Part shown: positions 7,736 to 14,996 of the stretch, piece after piece | Numbering within the stretch: the stretch's first letter is position 1 | Layout: each line of letters starts with the position of its first letter | NCBI GenBank assembly: GCA_002352445.1 | Contig: DEIL01000025.1 | Span: forward strand, 1-17,338 | Direction of reading: 5' to 3' | DNA: 17,338 bases | Origin: Desulfobulbaceae bacterium UBA2775 | Lineage (GTDB): Bacteria > Desulfobacterota > Desulfobulbia > Desulfobulbales > Desulfocapsaceae | Program-made: the position numbers and the translations under genes | The notes under the pieces: generated by a model | What the model saw: only the letters and a program-made list of their open reading frames with translations | What the model was told of the DNA's origin: nothing | Databases searched by the model: none

Positions 7736-8698
7736 ATGACTGAAATTCTGAAAGCAGAAGATCTGCAGGTTTATTTCCCAATTAGAAGAGGAATAACTTC
7801 CCGGACTGTGGGCCATGTACATGCTGTGGACGGGGTCAGCTTTCATCTGGAGAAAGGGGAAACACTCGGTATTGTAGGGGAGTCCGGATGCGGAAAGACG
7901 ACAGTCGGCATGGGGTTGATGGGGTTGACATCACCCACTGGAGGCCGGGTTTTATTTGAAGGGCGTGACATGGCGCTGCTATCGAATAAAGAACTACGCA
8001 GCTTACGGCGCAAGATGCAACTGATTTTTCAAGATCCTTTTTCCTCACTCAATCCGAGAATGACGGTAAATCAGATACTCGGCGATCCGATGGATGTTCA
8101 TACCATTTTTACCGGAAAAAAGAGAGAGGATAGGCTGGCATTTTTACTGGAGACTGTTGGTTTATCACCTGAACAGGGGAGACGCTATCCCCACGAGTTT
8201 TCCGGAGGGCAACGTCAGAGAATCGGGATTGCCAGGGCGCTGGCACTTGACCCTGTAGTGATAATCGGAGATGAACCGGTGTCTGCCCTTGATGTTTCTA
8301 TTCAGGCACAGATTATCAATCTGCTTATGGATCTCAGAAGGGATTTTAATCTTTCTCTTGTTATCATTTCTCATGATCTGGCGGTGATCGAATATCTGTG
8401 TGATCGGATCCTGGTGATGTATCTGGGGAAGATAATTGAAGAGGCTCCCTACAGTGAGCTGTATAATACTCCCAGGCATCCATATACACAGGCGCTTCTT
8501 TCTGCTGCTCCGGCTAGCAATCCTCTTCAGAAGAAAAAACGCATTTTGCTGGAAGGCGATGTTCCTAGTCCCATAGATCCTCCTTCCGGCTGCCGTTTCC
8601 ATACACGTTGTCCGCAAAGGATGGATATATGCATAAGTGAAGAACCATGTTTCAGCGATATGGGAGATGGCCATGTTGTGGCCTGCCACCTGTATTGA
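7736..8698 (+). CDS. dppF: Peptide ABC transporter ATP-binding protein (DppF/OppF-like)
   Basis: The second ATPase, 320 aa from the chosen ATG. It has Walker A GESGCGKT (48-55), Q-loop IFQDPFSSLNP, signature FSGGQRQRIGIARAL, Walker B VVIIGDEP, D-loop SALDVS and switch His in IISHDLAVI. The C-terminal extension has PYTQALLSAAP and PSGCRFHTRCPQRMDIC. The frame is open back to 7706 with a TTG there, but the 7736 ATG matches the usual N-terminus of the family; neither has a strong ribosome site. It begins 5 nt after the DppD stop, so translation is probably coupled. It pairs with DppD as the heterodimeric motor for the two permeases encoded downstream. Confidence 0.92.
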   Translation: MTEILKAEDLQVYFPIRRGITSRTVGHVHAVDGVSFHLEKGETLGIVGESGCGKTTVGMGLMGLTSPTGGRVLFEGRDMALLSNKELRSLRRKMQLIFQDPFSSLNPRMTVNQILGDPMDVHTIFTGKKREDRLAFLLETVGLSPEQGRRYPHEFSGGQRQRIGIARALALDPVVIIGDEPVSALDVSIQAQIINLLMDLRRDFNLSLVIISHDLAVIEYLCDRILVMYLGKIIEEAPYSELYNTPRHPYTQALLSAAPASNPLQKKKRILLEGDVPSPIDPPSGCRFHTRCPQRMDICISEEPCFSDMGDGHVVACHLY

Positions 8699-8759
8699 TA
8701 GTACACAAAAACAGAAGGAGTAGGTAAACAAAAAACTTGAATAAAAGGGAGGATGAAAA

Positions 8760-10277
8760 ATGAAAAACCGCACCCTGAAAACTTTAACCCTGCTGACGGC
8801 AATGGTCTTGCCGGTTTCTGCAATGGCAAAGGCGGATCTGGTCATTGCAACTGATGCTCCGCCTAAAGCTATGAACCCGCATGCTTATTCCTCGGATGCC
8901 AATCTATCCTATATGTCAAACTTTTTTGACGGTCTGCTGCAGAGAAAAGCACCGGAAGGCAAGCTGGGACCGGCTCTGGCTGAGAAATGGCAGCGCGTTG
9001 ATGCCCTCACCTGGAAGTTTGAGCTGCGCAAAGGGGTAAAGTACCATAACGGCAATGATTTTAATGCTGCAGATGTTAAGTTTACTTTTGAGCGAATGAA
9101 GGATCCGAAATATTCTAAATTACTGAATATTGCCAATTCAATAGCGTCTATAGAGACTCCTGACGACTATACCGTCATCTTCAAAACCAAAAAACCTGTC
9201 CCATGGTTTGCCGAGACCATGCACCAGAACTTCATTGTTGATAAAGAATCTACAGAGAAGATAGACGATGGCGAATACAACACTCGTGCAATGGGAACCG
9301 GTGCCTATAAGTTCGTCGAATGGATTAAAGGATCTTATATCCGTATGACGGCCAACGAAGACTACTGGGAAGGTGCACCGAAATATAAAAATGTGGATAT
9401 TCTCCCCATTACAGAAGAGTCCACACGTTTTGCCGCACTTGCGGGCAAGCAGGTTGATATAGTTAATGGTGTGCCGGTAACACTCTTTGATCGAGTTAAG
9501 GCGATGCCCCATGTTGAGATAATTTCCCAGGCTGCACGTCGGGCTATTTATATGGGTATCGGCAATACGGTGGGGACCCCTTTTGAGGACATTCGTGTGC
9601 GGCAGGCGATTGCTCATGCCATTAATGAAAAGGAAATTATTGAAAAGATCATGCGCGGCCAGGCAACTATGGCCAACCAGATTCCCGATGTGCCAACTGT
9701 AGGCTATGATGCATCAATCAAAAGACTGGATTATGATCCGGTAAAATCCAAGCAACTGCTGGCCGATGCCGGTTACCCGGATGGTTTTGAGATCACTATT
9801 GCCGGTCCCAATGACAGATATGTCAATGATGAAAAAATCTGTGAGGCTGTGGCAAAATACCTTGCAAAAGTAGGACTCAAGGTAAAACTTGATGTAAAAC
9901 CAAAATCAATTTTCTTTGATGAACTTACAAGCAACAAATACCATTTCTACCTTATCGGCTGGTTTGACGGATCCTTTGATTTTGGTCGCTCTGCCGAAAA
10001 ACTGCTCCATACTCCGGATAAAGACAAAGGTATGGGAACATATAATGGAGCAGCTTACTCCAACAGCGAGATTGACAGCCTGCTCATAGCTTCTTCCTCC
10101 ATCATCGATCGAGCGGAAAGAGAAAAGGCACTGCAGGAGATTAATAAGAAATCAGTTGCGGATGTAGCCTGGATACCATTGCATTATCAGCAGGATATCT
10201 TCGCTGTTGTAAAAGGGAAGGGTATTAAATATCAGCCTCGTTCGGATCGTTGGATTGTAGCTAAAGAAATCAAGTAG
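8760..10277 (+). CDS. Peptide ABC transporter periplasmic binding protein (SBP family 5)
   Basis: A 505-residue exported solute receptor. The signal peptide is residues 1-23 (KNRTLK basic start, hydrophobic LTLLTAMVLPV, cleavage after AMA). There is no lipobox Cys, so the mature protein should be soluble in the periplasm. The mature part shows the family 5 pattern: PKAMNPHAYSSDAN, FFDGLLQ, FELRKGVKYHNGNDFNAADV, GTGAYKFVEWIKGSY, NEDYWEGAPKYKNVD, RQAIAHAINEKEII, LLADAGYPDGFEI and a C-terminal VADVAWIPLHYQ. Length is normal for DppA/OppA proteins. A strong GGGAGG site precedes the ATG. It lies between the ATPase and permease genes. The ligand is unproven: the neighbouring M20 peptidase favours short peptides, but family 5 also includes nickel and glutathione binders. 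Confidence 0.9.
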   Translation: MKNRTLKTLTLLTAMVLPVSAMAKADLVIATDAPPKAMNPHAYSSDANLSYMSNFFDGLLQRKAPEGKLGPALAEKWQRVDALTWKFELRKGVKYHNGNDFNAADVKFTFERMKDPKYSKLLNIANSIASIETPDDYTVIFKTKKPVPWFAETMHQNFIVDKESTEKIDDGEYNTRAMGTGAYKFVEWIKGSYIRMTANEDYWEGAPKYKNVDILPITEESTRFAALAGKQVDIVNGVPVTLFDRVKAMPHVEIISQAARRAIYMGIGNTVGTPFEDIRVRQAIAHAINEKEIIEKIMRGQATMANQIPDVPTVGYDASIKRLDYDPVKSKQLLADAGYPDGFEITIAGPNDRYVNDEKICEAVAKYLAKVGLKVKLDVKPKSIFFDELTSNKYHFYLIGWFDGSFDFGRSAEKLLHTPDKDKGMGTYNGAAYSNSEIDSLLIASSSIIDRAEREKALQEINKKSVADVAWIPLHYQQDIFAVVKGKGIKYQPRSDRWIVAKEIK

Positions 10278-10294
10278 TGACAGGATGAAGGTAT

Positions 10295-10348
10295 TCAGGC
10301 TGCAGGCTGTGAGGGGAAGTATGTCTTTGCTAACAGCCTTCAGCCTGA
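10295..10348. repeat. Large intergenic hairpin between binding-protein and permease genes
   Basis: The arms TCAGGCTGCAGGCTGT (10295-10310) and ACAGCCTTCAGCCTGA (10333-10348) pair over 16 positions with one mismatch around a 22-nt loop. No U-run follows, so it is not a classic intrinsic terminator. The GGCTG-rich palindrome looks like a REP-type dispersed element. It probably protects the upstream mRNA end or reduces read-through, giving more binding protein than permease. That role is inferred from position. Confidence 0.65.
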
Positions 10349-10373
10349 CCCGCTAATCAGCCTATAAAATAAC

Positions 10374-11339
10374 ATGACTACCTATCTTGCTAAAAGACTG
10401 CTACAGGGTGTGATTGTTCTTATTCTGGTGTCAATGGTCTGTTTTGCCATGTTTCGGTTTACCGGTGATCCTGTGGTTATGCTGGCCGGTAAAGATGCCA
10501 CCTATGAAGAACGTGAGCAGATTAGGGTCGCTTATGGCCTTGATCGTCCAGTCTATGCGCAGTATTTTTCCTTTCTCAAAGGGGCAATGCAGGGTGATTT
10601 CGGCAGATCTTATGTGAGTCAGATTGATGCACTTGATACGATCCTTGAGCGGTTTCCCGCAACATTCGAGCTTGCTGTTACCGCCATGTGTATCTCTTTT
10701 GTTCTTGGTGTGGGGTTGGGGGTCATAGTGTCGATCAGTCCCAATGGAGTGATCAGCAGAATGATCATGGCGGGATCCCTGGTTGGTATCTCTATACCGA
10801 CATTTCTTATAGGTATCCTCCTGGTAATGTTCTTTTCAGTGTATCTGGATATTCTGCCTTCATTCGGCAGGGGGGATACGGTGCAGATCGGTTTTTGGAG
10901 AACTGGCCTGCTGACACTTTCCGGCTGGCAGCATATCCTGCTTCCTGCACTTACCCTCTCGGGCTATCAGCTCGCCGTGTTAATCAGGCTTACCCGGGCC
11001 GGAATGCGTGAGACTCTATCAGAAGAATATATAAAAACGGCATGGGCGAAAGGATTGTCGCCTGCAAAAGTTATTTTGAAACATGCCTTGAGAAATGTGA
11101 TGATTCCGGTGGTAACCATTGCCGGACTCTCCTTCGGAGAACTTATTGCCTTTTCCATTGTTACTGAAACGATTTTCCAGTGGCCGGGTATGGGCAATCT
11201 TTTGCTTACCTCGATTTTCGAGACCGACCAGCCCATTATTGTCACCTATATCATGCTGGCGGCTTTTATCATCCTTTCGATTAATATTCTGGTTGATTTG
11301 CTCTATGCTTTGCTTAATCCGAGAATTCGCTATGAGTAG
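10374..11339 (+). CDS. dppB: Peptide ABC transporter permease (DppB/OppB-like)
   Basis: A 321-residue inner-membrane permease of the binding-protein-dependent type. It starts with the DppB-typical TTYLAKRLLQGVIVLILVSM membrane helix, then the periplasmic loop with FTGDPVVMLAGKDATYEE and IRVAYGLDRPVYAQYFSFLK. Further hydrophobic segments follow (about 100-125, 135-160, 190-210, 245-270, 290-312). The cytoplasmic EAA loop that docks the ATPase is EYIKTAWAKGLSPAKVILKH (about 218-237). The start ATG follows the hairpin region and lacks a strong purine-rich site. It forms the translocation pore with the DppC-like protein, whose gene overlaps its 3' end by 8 nt. Confidence 0.92.
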   Translation: MTTYLAKRLLQGVIVLILVSMVCFAMFRFTGDPVVMLAGKDATYEEREQIRVAYGLDRPVYAQYFSFLKGAMQGDFGRSYVSQIDALDTILERFPATFELAVTAMCISFVLGVGLGVIVSISPNGVISRMIMAGSLVGISIPTFLIGILLVMFFSVYLDILPSFGRGDTVQIGFWRTGLLTLSGWQHILLPALTLSGYQLAVLIRLTRAGMRETLSEEYIKTAWAKGLSPAKVILKHALRNVMIPVVTIAGLSFGELIAFSIVTETIFQWPGMGNLLLTSIFETDQPIIVTYIMLAAFIILSINILVDLLYALLNPRIRYE

Positions 11340-12225
11340 AGATAAGGGACTGATGAGAACAATCATTGCTTCAAAGAGAATGCAGAGCTTTCTGGGAGAT
11401 CCCTCCGGCATGGTTGGTGGGGTTATCCTGTTTGCTTTTTTCTTTGCTGCTCTTTTTGCCCCTTATCTGGCGCCGACGGACCCCTATGATCTTACCACGG
11501 TTGACCTGGCGAATTTCCTTTTGGAGCCGTCATGGATGGATCAGGGAGTGTCGGCCTTTCCTTTGGGAACAGATGATCAGGGAAGAGGAATCCTGTCGAC
11601 TATACTCTATGGGCTGCGAACTTCTCTTATTGTCAGTGTTTCTGTTGTTACCATTTCAAGTCTTGTCGGTATTATCCTCGGTATGCTTGGGGCCTATTAC
11701 GGTGGTATTCTGGATGCCTTTATCATGCGTACGGCAGATACCGTATTTTCCTTTTCTACTACCTTGCTGGCAGTTCTGCTCCTGGGAGTATTTGAGAGCA
11801 GAGGGCTTTTTACGGTTATAATTGCCATCTGTATTGCTGACTGGGTGAAGTATGCCAGGACTATTAGAGGCAGTGTCCTCGAAATAAAAGAATTTCCTTA
11901 TGTCACGGCTGCAAGGTCTTCTGGAGCCGGTGATTTTCGCATTCTCTTTCGTCATATTTTACCGAACGCTCTTCCTCCCATCTTTGTACTTATGGCAGTG
12001 GATATGGCCGTTGTGATCATGCTTGAGGCAACGCTCAGTTTCTTGGGAGTAGGGGTGCCGCTGACGGAACCTTCTCTTGGAATGATGATTGCCATAGGCA
12101 AGAACTACATTTATGCGGGTATGTGGTGGATGGTTGTCTTCCCCGGAATTACACTGATCGGCATGGTTGTCGGGATAAATCTATTTGCCGACTGGCTGCG
12201 GGAAGAACTGAATCCTAAACTATAG
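11332..12225 (+). CDS. dppC: Peptide ABC transporter permease (DppC/OppC-like)
   Basis: The second permease subunit, 297 aa. The frame is open further upstream, but that part lies inside dppB. The ATG at 11332 overlaps the dppB stop (TATGAGTAG) and gives a normal DppC N-terminus: a short basic cytoplasmic stretch, then the first helix (GGVILFAFFFAALFAPYLAP). Typical motifs are PLGTDDQGRGILSTILYGLR, the EAA loop FPYVTAARSSGAGDFRILFR, HILPNALPPI and EATLSFLGVGVPLTEPSLG. An ATG at 11353 is a possible shorter start. It is the last gene of the uptake operon. Only 26 nt separate it from the convergent CBS gene, and I see no terminator there. Confidence 0.92.
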   Translation: MSRDKGLMRTIIASKRMQSFLGDPSGMVGGVILFAFFFAALFAPYLAPTDPYDLTTVDLANFLLEPSWMDQGVSAFPLGTDDQGRGILSTILYGLRTSLIVSVSVVTISSLVGIILGMLGAYYGGILDAFIMRTADTVFSFSTTLLAVLLLGVFESRGLFTVIIAICIADWVKYARTIRGSVLEIKEFPYVTAARSSGAGDFRILFRHILPNALPPIFVLMAVDMAVVIMLEATLSFLGVGVPLTEPSLGMMIAIGKNYIYAGMWWMVVFPGITLIGMVVGINLFADWLREELNPKL

Positions 12226-12251
12226 CAAGTTATAGCAGTGGTTCATGCGGG

Positions 12252-12719
12252 CTAGTTTGTTAGCAATGATATCAAGGCATTATAGACATCCCGCAGGTAT
12301 ATTACCCCAACCACTTTTCCATCACTTCTCGTCACAGGAAGGCGTCTGATTCGTTCGGTGCGCAGAGTATCAGCGCAGCGCAGGAGGGTCTCGTTTGCGG
12401 AGATAACCCTGACATCTTCAGTCATTATTTTGTTTACGGTGATTGATCGTATGGCACGGGTTTTTTCTTCACGAATAGACTCCCAGGAGATATTGCTGTG
12501 GCGTTCGTCAAAATAAATGTGTGACGGGAGGATAATTCCGAGTATGTCCACATTTGACACGATTCCGACAAGGTTCATCGCACCATCAAGCACAATCATA
12601 CCGTTCACCGGCAGGCCGTGCATCCGCTTGGTTGACTGCATGACCTGAATAGCTTCTCTCAGTGTCATTTCGGGGGTCAGCCAGTTTTTAATCGGTTCCA
12701 TTACATCTTTGACTTTCAT
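12252..12719 (-). CDS. Two-CBS-domain protein
   Basis: A 155-residue cytoplasmic protein made almost only of two CBS motifs. The first is at about 1-65 (MKVKDVMEPIKNWLTPEMTL, GMIVLDGAMNLVGIVSNVDI), the second at about 95-152 (VNKIMTEDVRVISANETLLR, RRLPVTRSDGKVVGVIYLRD). Such paired domains bind adenine nucleotides or similar ligands and act as energy or signal sensors. There is no attached effector domain, so the partner is unknown. About 30 residues between the motifs are rich in charged residues. The start at 12719 has GGAGA 5 nt upstream. It runs opposite to both neighbouring operons with its own promoter, so it is probably a single-gene unit. No link to peptide or tungstate uptake is shown. 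Confidence 0.9.
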   Translation of the reverse strand: MKVKDVMEPIKNWLTPEMTLREAIQVMQSTKRMHGLPVNGMIVLDGAMNLVGIVSNVDILGIILPSHIYFDERHSNISWESIREEKTRAIRSITVNKIMTEDVRVISANETLLRCADTLRTERIRRLPVTRSDGKVVGVIYLRDVYNALISLLTN

Positions 12720-12780
12720 ATTGTCTCCATTCTTCTATTGCAACCTGCAGTGGTCACAGGAAAAATCAGGGTAATCAGTT

Positions 12781-12837
12781 GTTATTTATTGCATTGTAGC
12801 ATAGTAGAGCATTTGTGTTCAATGTTATTTATGCATT
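12781..12837. repeat. Pair of near-identical direct repeats around the CBS-gene promoter
   Basis: GTTATTTATTGCATT (12781-12795) and GTTATTTATGCATT (12824-12837) differ by one deleted base. Their starts are 43 bp apart, close to four helical turns. One copy covers the -10/start region of the CBS-gene promoter and the other lies just upstream of its -35. This layout suits a pair of regulator sites; AT-rich composition makes chance possible. Confidence 0.45.
12793..12822 (-). promoter_or_regulatory. Sigma70-type promoter for the CBS-domain gene
   Basis: On the minus strand TTGAAC (12822-12817) and TACAAT (12798-12793) are separated by 18 nt. Each box differs from consensus at few positions. Transcription would start near 12786, leaving a leader of about 67 nt before the ATG at 12719. 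No other good promoter was seen for this gene. Confidence 0.55.
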
Positions 12838-12928
12838 AAATCATTAAAATATATGGAGTTGGTGTTGCAATCCCGGTGGTGTTACTTTCATGTGTCTGAT
12901 TTGGTCTGTTTAGGTTATTGTTGGGCAT

Positions 12929-12957
12929 TTGCAAGACAAGTTATAGAAAAATATAAC
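12929..12957 (+). promoter_or_regulatory. Sigma70-type promoter for the tungstate regulator-tupABC operon
   Basis: TTGCAA (12929-12934) and TATAAC (12952-12957) are separated by exactly 17 nt. Transcription would start near 12964, about 53 nt before the regulator ATG. The -10 box forms one arm of the palindrome at 12939-12958. Confidence 0.55.
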
Positions 12958-12958
12958 T
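12939..12958. promoter_or_regulatory. Candidate operator: ModE-box-like palindrome over the -10 region
   Basis: AGTTATA (12939-12945), spacer GAAAAA, TATAACT (12952-12958): a perfect 7-bp inverted repeat. The Escherichia coli ModE site has a related shape, with TATA-rich arms around N6 ending in TAACG. A protein bound here would cover the promoter's spacer and -10 box. The excisionase-type HTH regulator encoded just downstream, or an unlinked ModE, is the likely binder. Confidence 0.5.
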
Positions 12959-13016
12959 CGATTGAGTATTACCTTGAGCTCATTTGAGCGGACGCAGAAC
13001 GGTTTGGAAATATATT

Positions 13017-13958
13017 ATGAATACATTACAGAACGCAAAGTTTTTAACGACAAAAGAAGTTGCAAAGCTGCTCCATGTAAATGAAAAAATGGTTTATTCC
13101 CTGGTGAGTGAAAAAGGGTTGCCGGCCACAAAAATTACCGGCAAATGGCTGTTTCCAAGGAAGCTTGTTGAGGAGTGGCTGGAGACCAATATCTTGAACT
13201 ACCGTGGATCCGGGGCGTGTTGCTCAACGGATGAAGGTGTGCTCCTTCTTGCCGGAAGTGATGACCCCCTGTTTCAGAAGACGCTCTCTCTGTTTCACAA
13301 AAAAACTACGGGTCCTCTTGCTTTCTTTGCAAATCTGGGCAGCATGGGTGGGCTGAAAAGTTTGCGAAGGGGACTTTGTCATATTGGAGTCTGCCATCTG
13401 CTTCAGGATGATCATGACGAATATAATTTTGGTTTTGCTGATCAGGAGTTGGATAAGGCACCGGTTTTTGTCAATTTCAGTAAACGTGAGCAGGGGCTGC
13501 TCGTTCAAAAAGGAAACCCTAAAGGAATTCAAAGGGTTGAAGATCTTGCGCGGGATGATATCTCTATTGTCAACAGGCCCCTCGGTGCAGGCACCCGTCT
13601 TCTTCTGGATTATGAGATTGCAAAATCGGGGATTTCTTCCGGCCGAATTTCCGGTTATCAACAAGAAGTCTCCCGGCATCTTGATGCAGCCCTGGAGGTT
13701 TTTTCGGGGCGTGTGGATGCCGCTCCGGCAATTCGGGCGGTAGCCGGTCTTCTCGGGCTTGATTTTTTACCCCTTCGCTGGGAACGGTTTGACCTTCTTA
13801 TTTCAAGAGATCGCTTTTTTGAAAAAAGGATTCAAAAATTTATAGGTCTGCTGCATGAGAAATCATTCAAAGCCCTGGCCGATTCATTTGAAGGTTATGA
13901 TATTTCTCTCTGCGGCAAAATGCTTTTCCCCGACAATTTTAAGCAAGAGGATGGGTAG
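13017..13958 (+). CDS. HTH + PBP-like sensor regulator of tungstate uptake (probable)
   Basis: A 313-residue cytoplasmic protein with no signal peptide. Residues 9-55 are an excisionase/MerR-like helix-turn-helix (FLTTKEVAKLLHVNEKMVYS, then GLPATKITGKWLFPRKLVEEW). Residues about 75-290 resemble a periplasmic-binding-protein domain used as an intracellular sensor: MGGLKSLRRGLCHIGVCHLL, the characteristic NRPLGAGTRLLLDYE (186-200) and a DAAPAIRAVAGLLGLDFLPL stretch. Such proteins are linked to molybdate, tungstate or molybdopterin genes. It lies 2 nt before tupA and is co-transcribed with it, so it most likely reads cytoplasmic tungstate (or a cofactor product) and controls this operon. The frame extends to a TTG at 12984. 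I prefer the ATG at 13017 because the protein then starts just before the HTH; the ribosome site is weak. Whether it represses or activates is not visible. Confidence 0.85.
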   Translation: MNTLQNAKFLTTKEVAKLLHVNEKMVYSLVSEKGLPATKITGKWLFPRKLVEEWLETNILNYRGSGACCSTDEGVLLLAGSDDPLFQKTLSLFHKKTTGPLAFFANLGSMGGLKSLRRGLCHIGVCHLLQDDHDEYNFGFADQELDKAPVFVNFSKREQGLLVQKGNPKGIQRVEDLARDDISIVNRPLGAGTRLLLDYEIAKSGISSGRISGYQQEVSRHLDAALEVFSGRVDAAPAIRAVAGLLGLDFLPLRWERFDLLISRDRFFEKRIQKFIGLLHEKSFKALADSFEGYDISLCGKMLFPDNFKQEDG

Positions 13959-13960
13959 TG

Positions 13961-14851
13961 ATGAAACAGGCAATTACTGTATTTGGAGCAGTATTTCTTA
14001 TTGGACTATTGGCCGGGACTGTTACTGGTTCTGATAAAGTTCTGAAGATGTCAACAACCACCAGCACCCAGTCTTCGGGATTGCTTGATCTACTGCTGCC
14101 TGAATTTGAGAAAGATACAGCCATAAAGGTAAAGGTTATAGCAAAGGGAACCGGTGCTGCTATGCGCGATGGACAGGATGGAAATGTTGATGTTATCTTC
14201 GTTCATGCTAAAGAGCGGGAGGAGAAGTTTGTCGCGGACGGCTGGGGGACAATGCGCTATGCGGTGATGCATAATGATTTTGTGATTATCGGTCCCGCTG
14301 TTGATCCGGCAGCTATTAAAGGTTTTTCCGGTGGCGGTAAAGCGCTGGGAAAAATTGCAGAGATGAAGCAGACTTTTATTTCCCGAGGTGATGACAGCGG
14401 TACCCATACCAAAGAACAGTTCCTCTGGCAGGAGTCCGGCGTTGCACTTGTTGACAAGATTCAAAGCATAGTGAAAAAGGGCAGGAAAAAAGAAGTTTCC
14501 TTTCAGATGCCTGCCGGTTCTGCCGACTGGTACCTGTCCATTGGTCAGGGAATGGGGAAAACCATAACCTTTGCTGACGAGAAACAGGCTTATACCATGT
14601 CGGATCGCGGCACCTATATTAAATACAAATATGGTAAAACTCCTGCGATAGAGCTTGATGTTCTCTGCGAAGGCGGCCCGGCACTTGCCAACCCATATGG
14701 TATTATTCCCGTTAATCCTGAAAAACATCCCCATGCACAGAACGATCTTGCCATGCAATTTGTCAATTGGATTACCTCCGAAAAGGGGCAAAAGATGATT
14801 AGTGACTACCGACTGGAAGGGAAACAGCTTTTTTATCCTGATGCTATGTAG
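13961..14851 (+). CDS. tupA: Tungstate ABC transporter periplasmic binding protein TupA
   Basis: A 296-residue exported protein with a signal peptide at about 1-23 (KQAITVFGAVFLIGLLAGTV) and no lipobox. The mature N-terminus carries the TupA oxyanion motif STTTST (31-36). Other family motifs are VIAKGTGAAMRDGQDGNVDV, FVADGWG, VMHNDFVIIGP, FISRGDDSGTHTKE, YTMSDRGTYIKYK and NPYGIIPVNPEKHP. TupA proteins bind tungstate (and more weakly molybdate) very tightly, as needed for tungsten enzymes such as aldehyde oxidoreductases or formate dehydrogenases. ATG at 13961 is chosen; a GTG at 13958 overlapping the regulator stop would add one residue, and AGAGG serves either. It is followed by a 145-nt gap with a hairpin before tupB. 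Confidence 0.93.
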   Translation: MKQAITVFGAVFLIGLLAGTVTGSDKVLKMSTTTSTQSSGLLDLLLPEFEKDTAIKVKVIAKGTGAAMRDGQDGNVDVIFVHAKEREEKFVADGWGTMRYAVMHNDFVIIGPAVDPAAIKGFSGGGKALGKIAEMKQTFISRGDDSGTHTKEQFLWQESGVALVDKIQSIVKKGRKKEVSFQMPAGSADWYLSIGQGMGKTITFADEKQAYTMSDRGTYIKYKYGKTPAIELDVLCEGGPALANPYGIIPVNPEKHPHAQNDLAMQFVNWITSEKGQKMISDYRLEGKQLFYPDAM

Positions 14852-14888
14852 TATTTTATTGGGGGGCTAAGGAACGATAAATTGCCTC

Positions 14889-14949
14889 ACCACAGAGGAC
14901 ACAGAGAGCACAGAGAAAAGACTATCTTTTTCCTCTGTGCTCTCTGTGG
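14889..14949. repeat. Palindromic dispersed-type repeat between tupA and tupB
   Basis: CACAGAGAGCACAGAG (14900-14915) pairs perfectly over 16 bp with CTCTGTGCTCTCTGTG (14933-14948). AAAAG/CTTTT can extend the stem towards an ACTAT loop. The left arm continues outwards as ACCACAGAGGA, a CACAGAG-reiterated sequence of the kind seen as scattered intergenic repeats in many bacterial genomes. No T-run follows directly, so termination is unlikely. It probably stabilises the tupA mRNA or lowers read-through. Confidence 0.7.
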
Positions 14950-14996
14950 TTTTAGTTCGTCTAATTTTTTTCAAGTTTCAGAAATAAGGTGCTTAT

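Noticed and set aside
10295..10348. Hairpin considered as a rho-independent terminator ending the peptide operon
   Set aside because: There is no U-run after the stem, and the permease genes needed by the transporter follow directly on the same strand.
12224..12240. Tandem TATAGC units (TATAGCAAGTTATAGCAGT) considered as a second regulator site
   Set aside because: The repeat is very short, lies at the 3' end of dppC between convergent genes, and does not match the palindrome at 12939-12958.
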